Assembly: GCA_024280485.1 (NCBI GenBank)
Contig: JAJRQB010000065.1
Span: 1-64,000 of the forward strand
Origin: Deltaproteobacteria bacterium
GTDB lineage: Bacteria; Desulfobacterota; Desulfuromonadia; Desulfuromonadales; Geopsychrobacteraceae
Direction of reading: 5' to 3'
Length of the DNA stretch: 64,000 nt
The translations under genes were made by a program, and so were the position numbers. Of the stretch, positions 43,999 to 53,030 are shown piece after piece; the stretch's first letter is position 1; each line of letters opens with the position of its first letter. Under the pieces are notes generated by a model, which was not told where the DNA came from, ran no database searches, and was given only the letters and a program-made list of their open reading frames with translations.

Positions 43999-44954
43999 TG
44001 AAAGAGCTGCAGAAATTCGGTTATCCGATCTTCTTCGCGGTGATGGCGGTGCTCCCGCACCTGCTTGACGATCGTTGGCAGGCGGTGGCAATCACTTTCC
44101 TGATCTTTGCTGTCGTGGCATTGTCGCAGGATATCATCCTTGGCAAGTGTGGCATGTTCAATATGGGTCAGGCGCTCTTCTTCGGTATGGGTGCCTACAC
44201 CACTGCAATCCTCAACAACGAATTCGGTTGGTCGATCATCGCCACCATCCCGCTGGCGATCCTTATCCCGGCGATTATTGGTGCGCTGCTGGCTGGGCCG
44301 ATTGTCCACTTACGTGGTGATTACCTGCTGGTGGTGACCATCGGCTTCAATATCGTCTTTGTGCAGGTGCTGCAGAACAACCTTGGCGGGGTCACCGGCG
44401 GTCCTAACGGTATCTTCGGTCTTGATTCCCTGAGTTTTCTGGGTTTCGACCTGACGAGCCAGGTTGCGGTCTACTACTTTGCCTTTATTGTGCTGCTATT
44501 GACTCTCTGGTTGATGCGTAACCTGGCAAATAGCAAAACCGGTCGCGCTATGCACTACCTGCGCGAAGATCAGCTGGCTGCCGAGAGTATCGGTATCAAT
44601 ACTCGTATTTACAAGATTTTTGCCTTCAGTATTGGTGCCGGGATTGCGGGATTGGCTGGGACCGTCTTTGCCACCCAATATTCGGCAGTCAGCCCCGAGG
44701 CCTTCGAATTTATCCAGTCGGTCCTCTTTTTCAGTATTGTGCTGATCGGTGGTTCTTCTTTCCCGGGCGTTTTGCTTGGTGTGTTTGTGATGTTCGTGCT
44801 ACCGGAGATCTTCCGCGAGTTTGCTACTTGGCGTTACCTCATCTTCGGTTTTGCGATGATCGCGGCAATGATCCTGCGTCCGCGTGGCATTGTCCCGGCG
44901 ACCTTTGGCAAAATCCCCAAGTTTTTGATCAAGGGAGGCAGCCATGTCGAATAA
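43998..44954 (+). CDS. livM: Branched-chain amino acid ABC transporter permease
   Basis: LSQDIILGKCGMFNMGQALFFGMGAY; LRGDYLLVVTIGF; overlaps livH stop. Confidence 0.9.
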   Translation: MKELQKFGYPIFFAVMAVLPHLLDDRWQAVAITFLIFAVVALSQDIILGKCGMFNMGQALFFGMGAYTTAILNNEFGWSIIATIPLAILIPAIIGALLAGPIVHLRGDYLLVVTIGFNIVFVQVLQNNLGGVTGGPNGIFGLDSLSFLGFDLTSQVAVYYFAFIVLLLTLWLMRNLANSKTGRAMHYLREDQLAAESIGINTRIYKIFAFSIGAGIAGLAGTVFATQYSAVSPEAFEFIQSVLFFSIVLIGGSSFPGVLLGVFVMFVLPEIFREFATWRYLIFGFAMIAAMILRPRGIVPATFGKIPKFLIKGGSHVE

Positions 44955-45723
44955 CCAACTCATCTTGACCGACGTCACCAAGCGTTTCGGGGGTCTGACA
45001 GCCGTCGATGCGCTCAGTTTCAATGTCGAATCTGGTCAAATCTATGGCATTATCGGTCCTAATGGTGCCGGTAAGACCACGGTCTTCAACTGCATCACCG
45101 GTATCTACAAGTCGGAAGAGGGCTCGATCAATTGGCGCGGTGAAGAGATCCGCGGTATGACTCCCTACCAGATTGTCGACCGCGGTATCGTGCGCACCTT
45201 TCAGACTATCCGTTTGTTCAGCCAGATGTCGGTCGCCGAAAACATCATGAGCGGCCGTCATATCAGGAGTAGTCAGAAGTTGTGGCACGGTGTCTTCCAC
45301 ACCTCGGCCTCGAAACGAGACGAGCTGGAAAACTGGCACAAGGTCGAAGAGCAACTTGACTTCTTCAACCTTGGCGAGTTTGCTGCTACCCCGGTCGGCA
45401 GCCTGCCTTACGGCATCCAGCGTCGGGTCGAGATGGCCAGGGCGATGGCGGTCGATCCGACCTTGCTGATTCTCGATGAACCGGCTGCTGGTCTCAACGA
45501 CAAGGAGACCCTGGGGCTGCTCGAAACGATCTTCAGAATCCGTGATAAGGAGGTCACGGTGCTGTTGATTGAGCACGATATGGATATGGTCATGGAGGTC
45601 ACCGACTATCTGACAGTGATCAACTTCGGTAAGAAAATCGCCGAAGGTACGCCAGCAGAAATCCAGAAGGACCCTGCAGTCATCGAGGCCTACCTGGGAA
45701 GCGAGGATGACGACGATGAGTAA
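44944..45723 (+). CDS. livG: Branched-chain amino acid ABC transporter ATPase
   Basis: IIGPNGAGKTTVFNCITG Walker A; GSLPYGIQRRVEMARAMA signature; LLILDEPAAGLN. Confidence 0.92.
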   Translation: MSNNQLILTDVTKRFGGLTAVDALSFNVESGQIYGIIGPNGAGKTTVFNCITGIYKSEEGSINWRGEEIRGMTPYQIVDRGIVRTFQTIRLFSQMSVAENIMSGRHIRSSQKLWHGVFHTSASKRDELENWHKVEEQLDFFNLGEFAATPVGSLPYGIQRRVEMARAMAVDPTLLILDEPAAGLNDKETLGLLETIFRIRDKEVTVLLIEHDMDMVMEVTDYLTVINFGKKIAEGTPAEIQKDPAVIEAYLGSEDDDDE

Positions 45724-46432
45724 TGTGTTGTTTGAAATCAAGGATCTCGAGGTCTCCTACGGCAGCATTGCCGCCATCAAGGGGATCTCGCTCGAGGTGC
45801 GTAAAGGGGAGATCGTCACCATTCTCGGTGCCAACGGCGCCGGTAAGACCACCACCATGCGCACCATTAGTCAGCTGCTCAAGGCCAAGGCCGGGTCTAT
45901 TCAGTTCAAGGGTCAGGAGTTGACTCAGATGCCGGCACACAAGATCGTCAAGCTCGGGATTAGTCATTCACCCGAGGGGCGCCGGGTGTTCGGTGTCCTG
46001 ACGGTTGAAGAGAACCTGATGCTCGGGGCCTATTCGCAGCGCAAGCTGGATCGCGAGGTGCTCGAATGGGTCTACCAGCTCTTCCCGCGTCTCAAGGAAC
46101 GACGTAAGCAGTTGGCCGGTACCCTCTCAGGTGGGGAGCAGCAGATGCTCGCCATCGGGCGCGCCTTGATGAGTAAACCGGAAATGCTGCTGCTCGACGA
46201 ACCCTCGCTCGGAATCGCGCCGATTCTGGTCAAGGCGATCTTCAAGCAGATCAAGGAGATCGCCAAAAGTGGGGTCACCGTGCTCTTGGTTGAACAGAAC
46301 GCCAAGGCGGCGCTCAAGCTGGCTGATCGTGGTTACGTACTCGACGTCGGCACCATCGCCCTCTCGGGGACATCGGCCGAGCTGCTGGCCTCGGAGAAAA
46401 TTCAGGAAGCCTATCTGGGGAAGAAGCACTAA
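45716..46432 (+). CDS. livF: Branched-chain amino acid ABC transporter ATPase
   Basis: ILGANGAGKTTTMRTISQL; LSGGEQQMLAIGRALMSKPEMLLLDEPSLG. Confidence 0.92.
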   Translation: MSNVLFEIKDLEVSYGSIAAIKGISLEVRKGEIVTILGANGAGKTTTMRTISQLLKAKAGSIQFKGQELTQMPAHKIVKLGISHSPEGRRVFGVLTVEENLMLGAYSQRKLDREVLEWVYQLFPRLKERRKQLAGTLSGGEQQMLAIGRALMSKPEMLLLDEPSLGIAPILVKAIFKQIKEIAKSGVTVLLVEQNAKAALKLADRGYVLDVGTIALSGTSAELLASEKIQEAYLGKKH

Positions 46433-46462
46433 CCAGTAAGACTGGTCATGGGGAGCAGAGCA

Positions 46463-46694
46463 ATGAATCTCAAGGATATTCTGGTTCATATCGACAATCG
46501 CCCGACCTGCGCTTCACGGCTGGCCGTCGCCATTCAACTGGCCAAACAGCAAGACGCACGTTTGAGCGGTCTCTCTGTGATCCCGCACCCCTATTACGCC
46601 CCGCATCATCGTCCGCCGCAGTCATCAGACCCTCGGCGAGGTCGGGACCCAGCTGCTGAAGATGATGACTGTGCCGGTCCTGATGTCACATTAG
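46463..46694 (+). pseudogene. Universal stress protein remnant with internal deletion
   Basis: N-terminal MNLKDILVHIDNRPTCASRLAVAIQLAKQQDARLSGLSV, then after about 50 aa a USP-type C-terminus in another frame: SHQTLGEVGTQLLKMMTVPVLMSH*. Confidence 0.75.
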
Positions 46695-46716
46695 CGTAAA
46701 CTGGCGGACAGGAGGG

Positions 46717-48138
46717 ATGATGGACCGTACGACTCAGGAATTGACTTGGGAGCACGACGCAATTATCGATTCATCGTTTGACGGACTGTTCGTATGTGAC
46801 GGCCATGGAGTGATCTTGCGCGTTAACCCGGCCTCTGAGCGGATCAATCATGCTTCAGCGTCCCAGCTGGTCGGGCGCGATTATTTGGATGCGGCTCGAG
46901 AGGGTCTGGTCATTCTCCCTTCAGCTGCGCTTGAGGCGATTAAGAAGCGCGCTCAGGTAAGTCTGCTGCAGGAAAATCGCTTCGGCCGCAAGTTGATCTC
47001 GACCGCGACGCCGGTCTTCGACGATAGTGGCGAGTTGATCCGGGTCGTCGTCAGCGAACGCGATATTACCGAAACTGATCAACTGCAGCGTCAGCTCGAA
47101 GAGCAACAGGTCCTCGGTGACCAGTTTCGCCATCAGATTCTTGAGTTGCAACAGGAACAACTCGGTAGTCAGCCGATCATTGCCAAGAGCCCCTGTATGG
47201 TCAAAACCCTCAAGCAGGCGCTCAAGGTCAGTGAGGTCGACTCAACGGTCCTGCTGCTCGGTGAATCGGGGGTCGGCAAAGGCTTGATCGCCGATCTGAT
47301 TCATCAGCACTCAAGACGTTCTGACCGCCCAATCATCAAGATTAACTGTGGTGCCATCCCAGAAACCCTGGTCGAGGCTGAACTCTTTGGTTACGAAAAG
47401 GGCGCCTTTACCGGCGCAGTCAGCAGCAAGCCGGGTTATCTGGAGGTCGCCGATGGCGGCATTCTGTTTCTCGATGAGATTGCCGAGCTTCCGCCAGCCT
47501 CGCAGGTTAAACTGCTGAGGTTTCTGGAAGATGGTCAACTGATGCGTCTCGGTGCAACTCAGAGCCGTAAGATCGATGTGCGCATCCTCGCCGCTACCCA
47601 TCAAAATCTTGAACAGATGACCAGAGTCGGTCGCTTTCGTCTCGATCTTTACTATCGGCTTAATGTTATCCCACTCAAGATCCCGGCCCTGCGCGAGCGT
47701 CAGGAATGTCTCGTCCCGCTGATAAGGACCTATGTCGATCAATTCGCTGTCAGATCTTCAGTTCGTAAGCGTCTGACCGCAGCGGCCCTTGATTGTCTAA
47801 CCCGTTACCACTTTCCAGGTAATGTTCGTGAGCTGATGAATATCTGCGAACGGTTGGTGGTGATGTCTGACACCGAACTGATCGATGTTGATGATCTTCC
47901 GCAAGCTGTTATCTCGGTCAGCGATGAGGGGAGCAAGGAACTCTTTGGCCGTTGGCCGGATGAGATGAGTATGGTGCAGATTCTTGCCTCGGTTGAACGG
48001 CAGGTGTTGCTCGATATCGCCGCGCGTATGCCACGTCAGCAGCATATTGCCCGCTATCTTGGTATGAGCCAGCCGACTGTCGCACGAAAGCTGCGTAAGT
48101 ATGGGATCGGTTTGCATTTCGGACCGCGAGAGTACTGA
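46717..48138 (+). CDS. Second sigma54-dependent activator, PAS-AAA+-TyrR-like HTH
   Basis: LLLGESGVGKGLIADLIHQHS, ELFGYEKGAFTGAV, GILFLDEIAELPPASQVKLLRF; HTH QHIARYLGMSQPTVARKLRKYGIG; paralog of 37304..38704. Confidence 0.9.
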   Translation: MMDRTTQELTWEHDAIIDSSFDGLFVCDGHGVILRVNPASERINHASASQLVGRDYLDAAREGLVILPSAALEAIKKRAQVSLLQENRFGRKLISTATPVFDDSGELIRVVVSERDITETDQLQRQLEEQQVLGDQFRHQILELQQEQLGSQPIIAKSPCMVKTLKQALKVSEVDSTVLLLGESGVGKGLIADLIHQHSRRSDRPIIKINCGAIPETLVEAELFGYEKGAFTGAVSSKPGYLEVADGGILFLDEIAELPPASQVKLLRFLEDGQLMRLGATQSRKIDVRILAATHQNLEQMTRVGRFRLDLYYRLNVIPLKIPALRERQECLVPLIRTYVDQFAVRSSVRKRLTAAALDCLTRYHFPGNVRELMNICERLVVMSDTELIDVDDLPQAVISVSDEGSKELFGRWPDEMSMVQILASVERQVLLDIAARMPRQQHIARYLGMSQPTVARKLRKYGIGLHFGPREY

Positions 48139-48391
48139 AACCTATAGAGCCAGGTTCTTTATTCCCGTCTGATTCCTTCTAGGTCTGAGCATAGAGTATT
48201 TCTTTCTAAATCCCTCGTGTTGCAGCACAATCTTGCAACAAATCAATGCAACATCCAGAAACAATGTTTTTAATGTTATCAAACTGAGACAGCAAAGCCC
48301 CTTGTCGTGCACATAAATAGCGAACGAAGTGTTTGATTGACATATTTAATTAAAAAAATGCCAAGTTATGGGGCTTTTTGTTTAAAATATA

Positions 48392-48407
48392 CGTTGCAAA
48401 TGCAACG
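48392..48407. promoter_or_regulatory. Palindrome CGTTGCA-AA-TGCAACG, possible operator
   Basis: Perfect 7-bp inverted repeat in the 458-bp gap between the second activator and the small membrane protein gene. Confidence 0.45.
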
Positions 48408-48595
48408 AGCATTCTGCTAATTCGAGATGCTTTATGAATAGCCTTGTTCGCTTAACCTACTGTTTTTACAGGAACTAGTATTAGACATATGACTTGCTGT
48501 ATTTCTGGCATGAACCTTGGAATACAAATAGGGCGAGGACCGCGGAACAAAATTGACGGGAAGTGAAATCTCCCACACTCGCTTAGGAGGACACC

Positions 48596-48781
48596 ATGAC
48601 GAATTCATATGCAGTAAATAACGTTCAAGTACAAATCGAAGATCAGATTGATTCTCAAGTGGCCTCCAACCCGCTTGCAAATCTCTGGCTCGGATCTCTG
48701 GCAGTTATCCTTGTTGCCACTCTTTTCTGCACCGCAGTATTGATGGCTTGGCCGATCATCGCTCAAATGGCCGCTGGTTAG
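48596..48781 (+). CDS. Small single-TM membrane protein (61 aa)
   Basis: Strong SD aggagga before ATG; MTNSYAVNNVQVQIEDQIDSQVASNPLANLWLGSLAVILVATLFCTAVLMAWPIIAQMAAG. Confidence 0.7.
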   Translation: MTNSYAVNNVQVQIEDQIDSQVASNPLANLWLGSLAVILVATLFCTAVLMAWPIIAQMAAG

Positions 48782-48818
48782 GGCTGAAGGATAGTGTCAC
48801 TGTAATATAACCCTCGTG

Positions 48819-48856
48819 ACGCCCTTGCCTGATTGGCTGGGGCGTTGTTGTTTAAA
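48819..48856 (+). terminator. Terminator-like hairpin after the small membrane protein gene
   Basis: acgcccttgcc-tgatt-ggctggggcgt followed by tgttgttt; imperfect stem. Confidence 0.5.
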
Positions 48857-48880
48857 TACATCTGTAACTCGTTGTTTCAT

Positions 48881-49747
48881 TTACAGACTCTTGTCTTGTC
48901 TGATCCGTATGAATGATGGAAATTTTGGAATTCCGGATTGGTACTTGTTGTAGAATTTGAAGGTGATAAGTGTGCCGATCTCTGGTGGGTTTTCCCGCTC
49001 GAGATCGCTGAAGCCACTCCCTATTTTGAATTGAGTGCCGTCGTCGAGTCGCACCAGCAAAGCTCCCAGCCTCCCGGCATTTCTGCCTTTCCCTGTCAAA
49101 TGTGCAACGACCGTCGCTTCGTCATCCTGATAGTTTTTAACCTTGAGAATCTCTGCACTACGACCTGCTGTGTAGAGGGCGTCTGGGTTACGTACAATTA
49201 GGCCTTCACCGTCAAGAGCTTACATCCTCTTTAGTTCCAGTTGTAGCTCTGTTTGATCCCGCACTGATATTTGCGGAATAACGAATGCATAATCAGAGGG
49301 GTGCGAAGTAAACCATGTGTTGGCTTTGGCAATACGCGTGACAAAATTACCTGATACTTGTGGAACATCAAAAATGGCGAATTTAAGCTGTAGCCAACCG
49401 TCATGTGGTTGCAGCCGTGTAACGATTGATGCGGTTTGTTCGAATGTGCCTCGACCACCCCAGAGTTCACCTTCCAGCTCAAACCCTGGTAGCTGTGTTG
49501 TAAATTCAGGCGGCGGGAAAAAGATTTTTCCATTTTTAGAGAGCAATCGTTTGCCATCCCAGTATCCACGCACACCGTCCAGCTTTTCGCTCATCAACCA
49601 TCCGCTGATATCTGTCTGTTCGCGGTAAACTCGAGGCAACATCGGCCCTGTCGCTCCGCTCTGTTCAGCCAACAGCAGAAAGCAGAATAAGAGCAAGGCG
49701 ATCTGTGTCAGTGCATTGGATTTCCGATTGAGCTTTTCGGTATTCAT
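48881..49747 (-). pseudogene. Secreted ATP-dependent DNA ligase (Lig E-like) interrupted by in-frame TAA at 49220-49222
   Basis: Signal peptide; nucleotidyl-lysine motif SEKLDGVRGYWDG; FELEGELWGGRGTFEQ; ...ELKRM*ALDGEGLIVRNPDALYTAGRSAEILKVKNYQDDEATVVAHLTGKGRNAGRLGALLVRL... all in one frame. Confidence 0.8.
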
Positions 49748-49889
49748 TTACTCCCCCCCATGTGGTTTTCGATTGGCAGCGTTCTTTTGTGGCTGTGACC
49801 CTACAGATAATACCAGTAATCTCTTTTCTGAATCTTACATCTGAGATAAAATTACGGGAGATCGTAATAATTCTCGAAGGAATGCTTGC

Positions 49890-50228
49890 ATGCTTCAAAA
49901 ATCTTCCAGTTCGCGGTATCAGGATGTTTATGTTCTAGTCCGGCAGATTCCGTCCGGTTTCGTGACGACCTATGGACGGATCGGGCAGCTTGCAGGATGT
50001 ACTGCGCGTACCGTTGGCTTTGCCATGGCAGCCCTGCCGAGAGGGAGCGATGTCCCCTGGCAACGGGTGATAAATAGTCAGGGGAAGGTTAGTCCGCGTA
50101 GCGATGGTGAAGGGAATATCTTGCAACGGGAGCTACTCGAAGCCGAAGGGGTTGTGTTCAATTGTAATCAGGGCATCGATCTGAAAAGTCACTTATGGAA
50201 TTTTGAAGGCTGCTTGCCGCCACGCTAA
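49890..50228 (+). CDS. MGMT-like (Atl/alkyltransferase-like) DNA-binding domain protein
   Basis: VRQIPSGFVTTYGRIGQLAGCTARTVGFAMAALPRGSDVPWQRVINSQGKVSPR; WQRVIN in place of PCHRV, so lacking the acceptor Cys. Confidence 0.82.
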   Translation: MLQKSSSSRYQDVYVLVRQIPSGFVTTYGRIGQLAGCTARTVGFAMAALPRGSDVPWQRVINSQGKVSPRSDGEGNILQRELLEAEGVVFNCNQGIDLKSHLWNFEGCLPPR

Positions 50229-51407
50229 TCTGCTTAACAGCGCTCCCGTCATAAATGCTGCTCCGAGCAGTATCGAAATCAGTATGACCACTCCATTCCA
50301 TCCCCAGGCTTCATAGAAAAACCCACCACCGGTGCCAGAAATGCTTGATCCCATGTAGTAGGAGAAAAGATAAAGTGACGAAGCTTGGGCACGTGATTGT
50401 CCCGCAAAGGCACCAACCCAGGCCGACGCGATGGCATGGGCGCTGAAAAAACCGATAGTGAATACTACTATACCGCAGACAACCGCGAGGAGTTGCGGTA
50501 GCAGGGTGAGCAGAAGACCGATGGCCATGATGCTCAATGCGCTGAAGAGCATCGGGCTACGACCGTAGCGATCCGTCAGTCGGCCCATGACACTAGACCC
50601 CCCGGCACCGAAAGCGTATGCGAGAAAAATCAACGCAACTTGGGCTTGGCTGAGGATAAATTCAGGTCCGAGTAAGCGGAAACTGACGTAATTATAGAGT
50701 GTAACGAAGCCGCCCATGCAGGTGAAGGCGAGGAAGAAGAGGCAGAGTAGTCCGGGGTTACGCAGGTGTCCAAAGAGTGAGGCACTTAGTTGGCCAAGAT
50801 GTAAAGGTCGCCGAACGAAGTTGCGCGAGGGGGGCAGTAGTTTCCAAAAAAACAGTGCCAGAACCAGACTGAGAATTCCGATGCCAGCAACCGCAACACG
50901 CCAGCTGAAGAGATCGGTTAACCAGGCAGTCAGTATTCGTCCAGTCATCCCTCCGCAGGCGTTGCCAGCAATATAAAGGCCCATCGCACTACTGATGGAG
51001 CGCGGATCTATTTCATCATTTAGATAGGCCATGGCCACTGCAGGGACGCCCGCAAGAATAACTCCTTGGAGCAGACGTAGTGCCAAGAGGTTGGAGAGGG
51101 CGACATCGGCAGCACTTGTCAGCGCAAGAAGGGCTGCAAGGATGACTGAGATCCCCATCAGTTTACGTCGACCCCAGGCGTCCGATATACTGCCGGAAAT
51201 CGGTAGTGTTAAAGCGAGTGCAAAGGTCGCAAGGGAGAGGGACAGGCTGGCGTATGCCGGAGAGATGTCGAATTCGGCGACCAGGTTGGGGAAAAGTGGT
51301 TGAAAGGCGTAAAGGGTCGAGAAGGTTACGAACCCGGCAAAAAACAGTGCCAGGTTTGCACGCCGATATTCACTGCTACCGCGTGAAATATAAATTTTCT
51401 CTGTCAT
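50193..51407 (-). CDS. MFS transporter
   Basis: 404 aa; SISDAWGRRKLMGISVIL, MGRLTDRYGRSPML; 12-TM pattern. Confidence 0.82.
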   Translation of the reverse strand: MTEKIYISRGSSEYRRANLALFFAGFVTFSTLYAFQPLFPNLVAEFDISPAYASLSLSLATFALALTLPISGSISDAWGRRKLMGISVILAALLALTSAADVALSNLLALRLLQGVILAGVPAVAMAYLNDEIDPRSISSAMGLYIAGNACGGMTGRILTAWLTDLFSWRVAVAGIGILSLVLALFFWKLLPPSRNFVRRPLHLGQLSASLFGHLRNPGLLCLFFLAFTCMGGFVTLYNYVSFRLLGPEFILSQAQVALIFLAYAFGAGGSSVMGRLTDRYGRSPMLFSALSIMAIGLLLTLLPQLLAVVCGIVVFTIGFFSAHAIASAWVGAFAGQSRAQASSLYLFSYYMGSSISGTGGGFFYEAWGWNGVVILISILLGAAFMTGALLSRLAWRQAAFKIP

Positions 51408-51535
51408 TAATCGATCTCTGGTGAATTACAGCTGTTCACTGGGGACAGAGCTTACTCCATATTTGGGCCGATACAAAAGAGATTATTGAGATCAATATTA
51501 CCCTGGTCTGCTGGTGTCTATGTTGTATGATTGGT

Positions 51536-52606
51536 TTAGTTTTGCGTAGCAATAATATCCAGCCAGCCCTCAAAACGCTCGCGCGCGACCCGTGAAAGGA
51601 TGCGGTGGAAGGTTTTGCAGTCATAAAGATAGAGGCAGTGGCGAATAGAGGTGTAGGGGCTGAAGCTGTTGTCGGGATCTTCTGCCAGAAACTCTGTAGA
51701 GTATTCTCTGACCGCTTTCATGTTTTCGAGCAGACTTCTGTGGAGGGTGGACTTTTCGAAATCAGGCGCCAGCTTCAGGATGTCCTGAACGAAACCATCG
51801 ACCTTGTAGTCCTCGAACTCGAAATCTCTAAAAAAGTGACCTGCGACCCGTAGAAAGTTGAAGGCATTGATCAGCTTTTCATTCCTCTCCGTATCAAGCG
51901 TTGTGTCTTCCTCTGTGGTTGAATCTTCAATCGGTTCGACTGTTGCCTGTTGTATCAGTTCCGCGGTCGCGTTGCGGATCTCTTTGAATTCGCGGTCAGC
52001 CAGTTCAAACAGCGCCGACAGCACATTTATCCGTCGCCGCAGGTCATTGGGAATCGATTTTTTGTATTTGATCTTGTGATCCAGGACGCTCCAGGCATCC
52101 TGAATCAAAGAACGGATCTGCACTTCGAAGGTCAGTTGTGCGTAAGGTTGATATTTTGACTTATTTGCCATTTCCTCACTGAGGGCCAAATCCATATGTA
52201 ACCCTTTGTAGCCAAAGGAACCTTCTGTGCTTTCAACGGCAGCAATCTTGTCGGTGACGTCGATGATAGTAAAATGTTTTTGGAGGATTTGAGAAACGAC
52301 CGCAATCTGATCTTCGTAGAGACAAATAATACGGATACCGATCAAATCAGAAATGTAATCCTTTATTTGATAAGCTTGCTCGGCTGATTCTAGTTTACCT
52401 TGATACTTACGGTGGAATTTCTTGATACATTCAGCTTTGTCTTTGATCCGCCCTTCAATTTTTGTGACCTCGCCGACATTTGATTTTTTGATTAGCGCAG
52501 CAACGATGTTGATTTCAGCGTTTTTAGCTTTCTCAAAGAGTGCCCTGTTTTCGTCGTAATATTGATGGAAAATTCGACGTTCAAGTTCAAAGTTGAGAGA
52601 GGCCAC
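51536..52606 (-). CDS. RelA/SpoT synthetase-domain protein
   Basis: YISDLIGIRIICLYEDQI, GYKGLHMDL, LTFEVQIRSLIQDAWSVLDHKIKYK. Confidence 0.8.
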   Translation of the reverse strand: MASLNFELERRIFHQYYDENRALFEKAKNAEINIVAALIKKSNVGEVTKIEGRIKDKAECIKKFHRKYQGKLESAEQAYQIKDYISDLIGIRIICLYEDQIAVVSQILQKHFTIIDVTDKIAAVESTEGSFGYKGLHMDLALSEEMANKSKYQPYAQLTFEVQIRSLIQDAWSVLDHKIKYKKSIPNDLRRRINVLSALFELADREFKEIRNATAELIQQATVEPIEDSTTEEDTTLDTERNEKLINAFNFLRVAGHFFRDFEFEDYKVDGFVQDILKLAPDFEKSTLHRSLLENMKAVREYSTEFLAEDPDNSFSPYTSIRHCLYLYDCKTFHRILSRVARERFEGWLDIIATQN

Positions 52607-52886
52607 AGGTAAGTCCTTATTCGTAGGAAGAATTCAGTGATCAGATTATAGCACCCATGACAAATATCATGCGCCAAATATTTTATCCTTCCCGCGTGAG
52701 CCAACTTCGATGGTAGACATTCTTTCTACCACCCCGCGCGGTATCACTCTGCCGGGGGAATCAGCTATACCGGTTCGGGGACCAAGCCAAAAATGTCACG
52801 TCGAGATTATTTTGCGCAACGGTTTTTTGTGAGGAGTTCGGGTTGCTGTGGTGGGCGCTGCGTCCATGGAAAAGAGAGATCAGCCT

Positions 52887-52988
52887 ATGATCGTTTTACG
52901 TTATTCCGTTCTGATACTACTGAGCATTCTGTTGAGTGGCTGCATGCACCACCATGGTGGAGATCATGCCGCTCATCAGGCGTCTTAG
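52887..52988 (+). CDS. Possible small His-rich lipoprotein (33 aa)
   Basis: MIVLRYSVLILLSILLSGCMHHHGGDHAAHQAS; lipobox LLSGC followed by His-rich tail. Confidence 0.45.
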   Translation: MIVLRYSVLILLSILLSGCMHHHGGDHAAHQAS

Positions 52989-53030
52989 CTTCTGGGTGGC
53001 GGAGAATAGATTTCTTGGCCGGATGAAATC

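Noticed and set aside
44929-45741. 270-aa minus-strand ORF antisense to livG
   Set aside because: Shadow of an unambiguous ABC ATPase with Walker and signature motifs; low-complexity Asp/Arg/Gln-rich translation.
37304-48138. The two sigma54 activators as a recent tandem duplication
   Set aside because: Same architecture, but their sequences differ clearly across the PAS and HTH regions and they are about 8 kb apart; older paralogs are more likely.
52793-53026. 77-aa ORF MSRRDYFAQRFFVRSSGCCGGRC...
   Set aside because: Overlaps the lipoprotein-like frame with better start, hydrophobic leader and lipobox; composition looks non-coding.
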